Source: Castanea sativa (Eukaryota > Streptophyta > Magnoliopsida > Fagales > Fagaceae). Taken from it: a stretch of 64,000 bases of DNA. This document shows, piece by piece, positions 55,986-64,000 of this stretch (within the stretch, counting starts at the first letter, position 1; each line of letters starts with the position of its first letter). Where the stretch lies: positions 38,432,751 to 38,496,750 of the forward strand of contig NC_134020.1 of the NCBI RefSeq assembly GCF_040712315.1, read 5' to 3'. The position numbers and the translations under genes were made by a program. The notes below the pieces were generated by a model. That model saw nothing but the letters and a program-made list of their open reading frames with translations. It did not search any database and was not told the DNA's origin.

Positions 55986-58900
55986 ATGTCACCGTTCGGA
56001 GCCTTGGCGGGGCTCTTCTTCTTGCTCTTAGCCTTGTACTGTGGCACAGACCCTCTGAGGCACAGTGCAATCTCTGACTTCCCAGACTTCGAATCGTACA
56101 GAGTGGACATGCCACCTTGGTCCCAGGTTCCCACAGATAAAGATAGCCAGAATTTGCTTCAGAATTCGGAAATTAAGTTCCTCAACCAAGTCCAAGGCCC
56201 TGAGAGTGTAGCCTTTGACCCTCTTGGCCGTGGACCCTATGCTGGTGTCGCTGATGGCCGGGTCGTCCTCTGGAATGGCCAGTCCTGGATTGATTTCGCT
56301 TACACTTCGCCTAATAGGTCAGATTTTTTTGTTTTTTGGTGTAATGGGGTTTCTGGGTTTTTGTCGGTTTATGAGTTTCTGAGCTGGGTGGTATGTTGTG
56401 TGGGTCCCACATCACCTGTGAAGAAAATGATGACTCATAATATCAGCTTTTATATTGTATATTTAGTGAAATTACACGGGTTGCACCCTTTTCTGCCTTT
56501 TTTTTTTTTTTTTTTTTGGGTAAGAGCTAGTAGTTTAAAGCTTGATTCTTGACATGAGAGAGCATTTAGCCTGAAAATACTGAATTTGCATGTTAAAAAG
56601 AAGGGAATAGAGATGGAATATATAGAAGAGCAAACATGTAAAAAGTGCGACATGGATAACTTATTTGAATCACATTTATATAAGCGCCGTGAGCGGTTAT
56701 GGTAGGAAAGCCCCACTAGTTGCCCTCCTAACCATTTATATTTACCCAAAAAAAACAAAACGTTTGTGAGGGAAATGTGAAATATTATATTAATTGAGAT
56801 GTAAGAATCATGTCATATGTTTTGATTATCAAAAGAAGTGTTGTGTTCACGTTCCACACTCATATAAATTATAATCTCCAAGATGCCAATGGTTGGATTT
56901 TGTAAAGGAATTATTTCTTGGTGGATTCTTATTTAAATTTTTGGTTTTCTTCATGTTTGTATTCTTCACTCTTCAGAATACTCTTTCATCCTCCATCATG
57001 TTGGTTATAGTTTGTCTTTTTATTCGCTGTTTGGTAGTCTTCGTCATATGGCTCAGACCTATAAGCAAACAAATTATGAGAACATGTCACATGAGATTAG
57101 AAAATGAATGGTTCCATGTAATTAACAGCTTCCTTGATTAATAGAATTTGTCTGAGTCATTCTCCTGTGTTTTGCTACTTTGTTAAAAAAATAATTCCCA
57201 GTTGTGTTTTTTCCTTTTGGTTATTTATCTTTGCAATAATGCCTTTGGGAATGATAATTTGTAGTCCATCTATTATTTGGGATTCAGGTCAGAACTGTGT
57301 GATCCAAAACCATCGCCTTTGAGTTACTTGAAGAATGAGCACATATGTGGCAGGCCTTTGGGGCTCCGATTTGACAAGAAAACAGGCGATTTATACATTG
57401 CAGATGCATATTTTGGGCTACTGAAAGTGGGACCAGAAGGTGGTTTGGCAACATCACTAACAACTGAGGCAGAAGGGGTTCCATTGAGGTTCACCAATGA
57501 TCTAGACATTGACAAAGAAGGGAATATTTATTTTACAGATAGTAGCACCAAGTATCAGAGGAGGTAGGCCATCTAATTCTCTTCCTTCTGAGAAGGTGAC
57601 AATGCATTTTTTTGAAGTTGTTACTTCTTTGGATGTTAGTTAGTGATACATGATTCGATAGTAGGCCCTCTAATACTATTCCTTCTGAGAAGGTGACAAT
57701 GGATTTTTTTGACGTTGTTACTTCTTTGGATGTTAGTTAGTTATACATGATTCGAGAATGTCAAAGAGACCCACTTATTTTGTTGTAGTGTCCCACTCGC
57801 TGCTGAAATGCCACTTCCCCTATACAGTGCACAATAGAATGCACAACCCTTAATTTGTAATGAGAAGCATTAGAATGCTTATTGTCCTTTAGGGCATAAA
57901 GAAGAATGTAGTTTCCCTTTCTTCTATTGCAGTGGGACATCGACTTATTCTGAAAGGCATTAAAATGACACTTCTGTGCATAAAACTAATGCTGTTAGAA
58001 AAAGGACTAATATTTCTTAATAGCAATGACCAGCATACCAGGGTATATGGTTTTTAACTTCATAGATCAGTATGGATGATAATTTTAGGCTAAGAGCCTT
58101 GTAGCTGAACTGGCACCTCTTGGTATTTACAATGTAGACATCTAGGGATCAAATCATTCTTTCCCGAACTATCGATTTATCAAAAAAGTATCGATGATAA
58201 TTTGAGAGAGTTGATACTTCCCCTGCAATGACCCTTCAGATATTCAACTGATTTGAAAGAGTGATTGTGAGTAACTTCTTTCTGTTAAACTAGTAATGAT
58301 GGATGGTGCAGTGACCTGTCAGGAAGTGATATAATTTGGTTTGTCTAATTATTGCGTTTGTACATGTTTATTCAAAATTTGTGATAATTGAAAATGTTGT
58401 ATTTAAGTTGTCATATCAGGTCCCATTGAGTGTCTATTAACAATTGAGAAATGAATAAAAACCCAAGTTCCACGTAGAGTTTTTCTTGTATAATGACTCT
58501 CACCATCCACTTTTCTCATTTTAACCTGCATATTTGATATGATGGTATGCATGGATAATTTTTAAGTGGCAATGAATTTCTTTATCCAAATTTACCAAAT
58601 TATATGAATTTCTTAAATATGCAGATTAGACCACCATATCTCTATCAGATTTACATTCTGAATGATTGTAAACATGGTAATATCGCATCTTCTGCAAATT
58701 TTTCACAAAAAGATTAGATATATAAGATTGCTGGTTTAATATCCACTAGGTGCACTTGTAACTTAGCAATAAAAAAATAAAAAATTATTGGCAAATATTT
58801 CTTAAAACAAAGACGATGTTCTTTCTTCTTTTTATGCATTAGTTATGGATACACTTACTAGATTGATTCAAGATGAAGCTTCATGGTGTATGGTTTTTGC

Positions 58901-61290
58901 ATACAATATACTTTAGTGGATGAAACTAAATGTGGAGTCAAAGCCAAGCTTGAAACTTTTAGCTTTAGAATTTAAAGGCTTTTGGTTAAGTAAGTCTAAG
59001 ACAGAGTATATAGGGTGTAAATTCAGTAACAAGAGAAACAAAGATGAAGGGGATGTAAAACTTGATGGCCAAGAGATACCACGGAGTAAGTGATTTCAAT
59101 ATCTCAGATTAATAATTATAAGAATGGTGAGATTGAAGAGAATGTGAATCATAGGATAAGAGTAGGATGGTTGAAGTGGAGAAACGCATAAGGAATAATG
59201 TGTGATTGTAGAATACCTACTAAATTAAAGGGAAGGTTTTACAGGACTGTTGTAAGACTAGGCATGCTATATGATATTGAATACTAAAATATGTTTATAA
59301 AATGAGTGTATCTAAACTTAAAATGAATATGTGAAAATGCAAGGAAAGATAGAATATGAAATGAAGAAATTCAATTAAAAATAGGGGTGGGTCCCATTTA
59401 TGAAATGATGAAGCTAAATCACTTGAGATGGTTTGGTCATATGCAAAAGAGAGTGATTAATGCACTTGTAAAAAAGAGTAACTTGATCAAAGACAAGGGA
59501 ATGAAAAGAGGCAGAGAAAGACCTAAAATAACATGTAGAAATATTAAAAAATGACTTTGTTGTTGTTGTCTTGGTTCCATGAACATTTCAGATTTTGAGA
59601 GGATATTAATTTTCCTGATCTTATGTTATTTTAACTACCAAAAATTTTGGAATCTTGAATTTGTGACATCTCCATTTTTTCCCAATGCTTGAATTTGTTC
59701 TTGAATCTTGAATTCTTTCCCTAGTATGTATAAAACTCTTGTATCAACTTGTTTTCATATAATACCCAAATGCTTTCAGAATTATCAGTCAGTTAATTTC
59801 TGAACTCTGAAATTGTATAATGCCAAAGATGGTTGCAACCCAGCAAATCATTGGTTTAGAAGTAATTTAAGACTGCTGCTGTCAGGTGTCAAGTTGTCTG
59901 GGTGGCCCCTAATAGATTTCTCCAGCTCCTTTTGTGTTCGGTAGAACTCCTCAGTTTTTTCTGCTAGTTTCTTAATGATCATTCGGCCTTTTCTTTTTAA
60001 CAGCGTGAAAACCACTATGCATCAGTGCTAACACGGTTATTTCATGCAGGAACTTCATGCAGCTGGTTTTTTCTGCAGAGGATACTGGGAGGGTACTGAA
60101 ATACAATCCAACTACTAAAGAAACCATTGTCCTTGTTAGGAATATCCAATTTCCAAATGGTTTGTCTTTAAGCAAAGATGGTTCCTTCTTTGTCTTTTGT
60201 GAAGGATCCATTGGCAGGTGAGGACCCTCACTGTGAATGTATGCCACTTATATATAGGAAATGTCTTTGTCTAGAGTCACATGACATGGACCCTCATTTT
60301 GCTCAATTGTTATTCATTGCATTGTTTGCCTTTTAAATTAGTAGTCAGTAGTCACAAATTTAATTTATTATACGATTATTGGAATTGAATTGGGACTACT
60401 TTGGTATACTTTTCATCATGAGACTACTTTGGTCATCATGAGACTATTTGGGTATACTTTTCATGAGAGAGAGATAGAGATAGAGATAGAAAATATTGCT
60501 TGCTTTTGGCAGAGTTCTATAAGAAGTTTTAACTCTGAAGTTGCCAGATAGATGTTTCTCAGAAAATATTTTCCAAAGTACTGTACTCTTTCCTTGACAT
60601 TTTTCCCTTTGACAGAAGATCTATGAGAAACATATAACTCATCTGTATTTTTGTCCATATGTTTTGTTCAACAGTGTTTAGAATACCTTTATATCAAATT
60701 GGTACAGCTGAACAATTTTAAAGTAAGCTGGTATGTTATGATCATCAATTGATATAGTCCGCATGCATATATCCCAAGTAGGTTTCCTGAGAATAGTTTT
60801 GGGTCATTGAAGCCATTGTTATCAGAAATAATTTTTGCAGTAATCTTTTGGTTATTAGTGAAGTCTGATATCATCTTGATTATGTAGGTTAAGCAAGTAT
60901 TGGTTGAAAGGCGAGAAAGCTGGGACTTCAGAGGTATTAGCAATCCTACCTGGATTTCCTGACAATGTCAGGACAAACGAAAAGGGCGAGTTTTGGGTGG
61001 CAGTCCACTGTCGACGAAATATGTATACTTATCTATGCGCATTATACCCACAAGTTAGGAAATTTTTACTCAAGCTCCCAGTTCCCGCAAAAATTCAGTT
61101 CCTGCTTCACATTGGGGGCAAGCCCCATGGAGTTGTTGTCAAGTACAGTCCAGAGGGTAAGCTTTTACAGATATTGGAGGACAGTCAGGGGAAGGTAGTT
61201 AAGGCAATAAGTGAAGTGGAAGAGAAGGATGGGAAACTGTGGATGGGCAGTGTTTTGATGCCTTTCATTGCAGTTTACAACTTGAATTGA
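55986..61290 (+). CDS. strictosidine synthase-like protein (SSL family)
   Basis: Four exons, 55986-56317, 57288-57563, 60050-60217 and 60888-61290, total 1179 nt and 392 residues, all GT/AG with consistent phase (each junction splits an Arg codon). The N-terminus has a hydrophobic signal or anchor segment (about residues 4-19, FGALAGLFFLLLALYC), so it likely enters the secretory pathway. The six-bladed beta-propeller is shown by PESVAFDPLGRGPYAGVADG, RPLGLRFDKKTGDLYIADAY, FTNDLDIDKEGNIYFTDSS (179-197) and FPNGLSLSKDGSFFVFCEGS. The Str_synth domain lies at about 180-270. True strictosidine synthase condenses tryptamine and secologanin, but most SSL proteins lack that activity and have unknown or hydrolase-like roles, as in mammalian APMAP. 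Alkaloid synthesis should therefore not be inferred. I chose the ATG at 55986 because upstream sequence in frame has no ATG. No defects seen. Confidence 0.95.
56318..57287 (+). other. intron 1 of the SSL gene
   Basis: 970 bp, GTCAGA to ATTCAG, with a T run at 56500-56517. No element recognised. Confidence 0.85.
57564..57757 (+). repeat. 97-bp tandem duplication starting at the splice donor
   Basis: GTAGGCC at 57564 recurs at 57661. Both are followed by the same block (CCTTCTGAGAAGGTGACAAT, then TTGTTACTTCTTTGGATGTT). The first GT is the exon 2 donor. The second lacks exon sequence before it. Confidence 0.9.
58086..58187 (+). mobile_element. short tRNA-derived SINE in the SSL intron
   Basis: A-box-like TTGTAGCTGAACTGGCAC and B-box-like GGGATCAAATC are about 35 bases apart, and the element ends in six A. 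The flanks GTATGGATGATAATTT (58070-58085) and GTATCGATGATAATTT (58188-58203) are a 16-bp target duplication with one mismatch. About 100 bp, a third SINE family in this window. Confidence 0.78.
58822..59569 (+). mobile_element. RTE-type LINE fragment, RT C-terminal part
   Basis: Plus-strand translation gives YALVMDTLTRLIQDEASWCM, then FAYNILLVDETKCG at the position of the FADD catalytic motif (changed here). After stops come RIRVGWLKWRNAYGIMCDCR and IPTKLKGRFYRTVVRLGMLY, then SLEMVWSYAKE. These are the RT C-terminal words of plant RTE LINEs. The 3' end is a (TTG)n tract at 59557-59569, typical of RTE elements, which lack poly(A). Multiple stops and frameshifts are present and it is 5' truncated. 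Confidence 0.85.
60218..60887 (+). other. intron 3 of the SSL gene
   Basis: 670 bp. Includes a small local repeat of GAGACTACTTTGG and TATACTTTTCAT words at 60400-60465 followed by a (GAGATA)n stretch. Confidence 0.85.
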
Positions 61291-61572
61291 AGCAAAAAAA
61301 TCTGTAATCCTGATAAAGGGCTTTCATTGCTCATGCTGGGGGTGGCTCCTACGTAACACTTCCCCCACTAAAAAATGTTTTTTCCCATAATTTTCCACTT
61401 TTAAGATTCCGAAATGTTTTCAGTAACAGGGCTAGAATATGATGATTTTACGATGGTATTCCATGTTTCAATATGTATCAAGTATATTGTTTTCATGGAC
61501 TGACTTTGACTTATGTCGAAATTTGTTCATTTTGCTTTCTTCTAATGCTACAATTAAAACTTAAAAGTAAAA

Positions 61573-61982
61573 TGATGCAGATTGGTTAAGGAAGAATAAT
61601 GTATTTTAATATTTTATATTGTTTATTCTTTCCTAGTGAAATTAGGATCTATTTGCTTTTATAAGTTCAATTAAAATCTTTTTTCTAGTTGAATTAGGAT
61701 TTTAATTGTTTTTCTTTTCTTAATTAAATTGTTTTTCCTTTCTCAAGTAGAAGTATGTTTATTATTACTTTTCCTAGAAGGAGTGGGAGAAATTATATTA
61801 CTATAAATACTCTTTATTGAGAGGTTGATTAATGCTATGTGTTTATTAATAAAAGTTTGCTAGAGAGGTTTTCTCTATTGTTTTGCCTACTAACCTAGTG
61901 TTCTTGTAGAACTTAAGTTTCGTGAAAGAGTTGTAGTAATTGTATGTTATAGATTCTGCTTCTACATGCCTACGCTGCATCA
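61573..61982 (+). mobile_element. candidate solo LTR
   Basis: Starts TGATGCAG and ends CTGCATCA, an 8-bp inverted terminus. It contains TATAAATA at 61802-61809 and AATAAA at 61848-61853, in the order expected for U3-R-U5. The flanks TAAAA (61568-61572) and TAATA (61983-61987) agree at four of five bases. No internal element sequence is nearby, so it would be a recombined solo LTR of about 410 bp. Confidence 0.55.
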
Positions 61983-62612
61983 TAATATATATTAATAATG
62001 CTTTTTAAGACATGCATAAATACTTAAAAGGCATTTTCTGTGAATGCCAAAGTTATTTTGTTGCATTTCTCATTTGGCAATCACAATTCCTTGAAATGCA
62101 AATGCAAAGAACAGGGAAAGAAAGTCACTCCCCTACTTAAATGTCATAAATTACAAAGAATGCTTTAGCAAAGGCATGCTAGAAAATGGCGGCCTACGGA
62201 GAAATCAGGAGGTACTCTCTTCCCTTAACTCCCTTAACTTGACTGCATAATTACGCTTATCTACTTATTAGACTCAGTAGGACAAACTTTTAGACCTCAC
62301 AAATGGATGATTCAAGATCTTGAGATATGATGATATAGATGATTGTAACCTTAACTCAAGGTGGTACCTACAATGGATGAAAGAAAGAAAAAGTAGAGCA
62401 CTGGTGGGGTGTTCAACCACCAGCACTCGGATACCAAAGTTCAATCTCTCCTTTTTAGTGAAATAGTCACTCTAGAATTGAGCACCAATTTTCTTGAGGT
62501 CGGTTTGTGTTGATATTGGGCCCGTATGGCTTGAATTGCCAAGCCCAATTCGGTCATCTAAACCAAATACAAGCAGTAATAAAAAAAACCTCACTAGCCG
62601 ACTTTAACATAT

Positions 62613-62616
<4 letters not shown>

Positions 62617-62676
<60 letters not shown>
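62617..62676. repeat. (AT)n microsatellite
   Basis: About 30 AT units. It makes a spurious Tyr-Ile open frame. Confidence 0.95.
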
Positions 62677-62679
<3 letters not shown>

Positions 62680-63024
62680 ATTAAGAGCAGCCGTGTGTGT
62701 AGAGAATTTCAATAGCCTATTAGGTATAGCCGGATAAGAGAAAAATAGAAAAATAGAGAAAAAAAGAGACAGCCAACTTCTATTCTTATTGTTTCTGTGA
62801 GAGAGTTCCGGTGTAATTGGAATTTAGGTTTTTCGAAAATATTCTTGTGCACTATTGTATCTCCTTTTTTTTATAGTGAAATTTCTCCGTCGCCACTATG
62901 AAGGTAGGCAATTTGCCAAACTATGTAAATTCTTGTGTTCTTTGTGTGTACGCTTATTATTTAATTTCTGCTTATTTATTGTTTTTGATTTGAATCCTAA
63001 GGTGCTATCTGCACAACAGTTTCT

Positions 63025-63215
63025 TTTTTAAGTTGTTTTTTATTTTTTAATCCGAGTTGGCGTCTTCCACCTAGGCGTGACCATAGGGCACTCTACCTGC
63101 TGGGCCTGAGCCTGCGGTAGCAAGGAATCTAGCATGAGCCGAAATCCTTTCCATCCCAAGATTTAAACTTGAGACCTCTACCTCTCAAACCCTTATGAGC
63201 GAGCCAATGATCAAT
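63025..63215 (-). mobile_element. possible SINE remnant
   Basis: On the minus strand, A-box-like TTGGCTCGCTCATAAGGG and B-box-like AGTTTAAATCTTGG lie about 30 bases apart, and the far end is A-rich (T-rich at 63025-63050 on the plus strand). No target duplication was found, so this is weak. Confidence 0.35.
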
Positions 63216-63957
63216 AAATGGAATTGTATTGATGGGTGGTTATTAATGATTTGTAATCACTGCACGTGGTCCGAATGTTGTGTATTACTAGCTTAATGCA
63301 CATTCAACACGTGGGTGTTATCCATTCTCAAAAAAAAAAAAAAAAAAAAAACACATGGGTGTTATCCATTTACGACGAACATGGCTTGTGGTTTGGGTAA
63401 CGAAAGGCCTCACGTGGTATGTTCAACTTTGTTTTTTTTATCTAGCTAAACACCATGCCTAATATGCCGAGTAGAGTGGTCCTCCATCTAGTTTGTCAAG
63501 CATAGGTTACTATGTAATGCTCACAAAGCTTGATCTCCTAGCCCACCCCATTGTCATTAAGCAAACAAAAAGGACATATGCTTGAAGAGTAACTTTGTTA
63601 AAATAAACTAGCCTCATCACACGAGCTCCGCATGTGCGATGGGGCGTTTTTTTTTAGTAGTCCTATTTTGTAGAAAAAAAAATTGTATTTAAGTATTATA
63701 TATATATAATTTTTATTTTAAAAATCTAATTTATAAGTAAATAAATCAATTTAACAATTAATAGGAGAGTGATCTTATTTTTTAGGCAATGTTTTAGCGA
63801 GAGTTAGAGTTGCATTTTTACCGGATTGTCCTTTAGTTTTATCCCTACTTAAACATAAGATTGTAGGGGCATTTTTGAACTAAAAAATGAGGAATCCAAA
63901 CAGGGGAAGCCCTTAAATAGTAGTGTAGATACATGTTTCAATGGTGGAAAATAGAAT

Positions 63958-64000
63958 ATAAGGGTATGTTTGGTAACTGTTTTTTCTCCTTATTTTTTGT
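63958..64000. mobile_element. left end of a MITE cut by the window edge
   Basis: TAAGGGTATGTTTGGTAACTG followed by a T-rich arm matches the left end of the MITE at 12220, including the preceding ATATA. The rest lies outside the window. Confidence 0.55.

Larger units (their letters stand above)
57564..60049 (+). other. intron 2 of the SSL gene (2.5 kb), transposon-bearing
   Basis: Contains a 97-bp tandem duplication at its 5' end, a SINE at 58086-58187 and an RTE-type LINE fragment at about 58822-59569. It ends CATGCAG. Confidence 0.88.
61988..64000. other. intergenic DNA downstream of the SSL gene
   Basis: No gene recognised. It holds an AT microsatellite, a possible SINE remnant, an A run at about 63331-63350 and the start of a MITE at the window edge. 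Confidence 0.5.

Noticed and set aside
62380..62500. Another SINE with B box AGTTCAATCTC
   Set aside because: No A box at proper spacing, no A tail and no target duplication.

Overview
This window reads as nuclear DNA of a woody eudicot. It is AT-rich, gene-poor and full of plant transposable elements. Its genes are split by introns with GT/AG borders, and both recognised host genes belong to plant families. The tRNA-derived SINE families and the antisense coiled-coil gene of the Ty3 element remind me of Fagales (oak/chestnut group). That placement is a recollection-based inference, not something the sequence proves.

Two host genes are supported. A six-exon YABBY transcription factor gene of the YABBY5 type lies on the minus strand (24859 down to 16475, 182 residues) with a 4.2 kb last intron and many GA/CT tracts. 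A four-exon strictosidine-synthase-like gene lies on the plus strand (55986-61290, 392 residues). Both were assembled exon by exon with intact phase and no internal stop.

1-16 kb is intergenic: microsatellites, a 479-bp tandem duplication carrying a SINE, a third SINE with target-site duplication (TSD), a 37-38 bp tandem repeat, and a MITE. 25-32.6 kb is intergenic with a Tourist-type MITE, a decayed copia pol fragment carrying a 41-bp poly(A) micro-insertion, and a hAT-type element that contains a second SINE family.

32670-46451 is a three-level nest of LTR retrotransposons. The outer element (plus strand, iMet-type primer site, LTRs of 930 and 315 bp) is interrupted by a Ty1/copia element on the minus strand. 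The copia element's own LTR is in turn split by a Ty3/gypsy Tat-like element (37328-45443, TSD ACGTT). The Ty3 element has lost the RT-to-integrase core but keeps an 80-bp tandem array and an antisense, probably spliced, coiled-coil gene. To its right come a decayed mitochondrial-type small-subunit rRNA fragment (46727-47053), a 5'-truncated L1-like LINE (47424-49182), and a two-gene PIF/Harbinger element (49411-55644) whose transposase keeps all three DDE residues. That element ends about 340 bp upstream of the start codon of the strictosidine-synthase-like gene.

That gene's second intron hosts a 97-bp duplication, a SINE and an RTE-type LINE. Downstream lie a candidate solo LTR, a long AT microsatellite, and the first bases of another copy of the MITE seen at 12.2 kb.

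All coordinates and alignments were made by eye. No promoter, rRNA or tRNA gene that looks functional was found apart from tentative TATA boxes.
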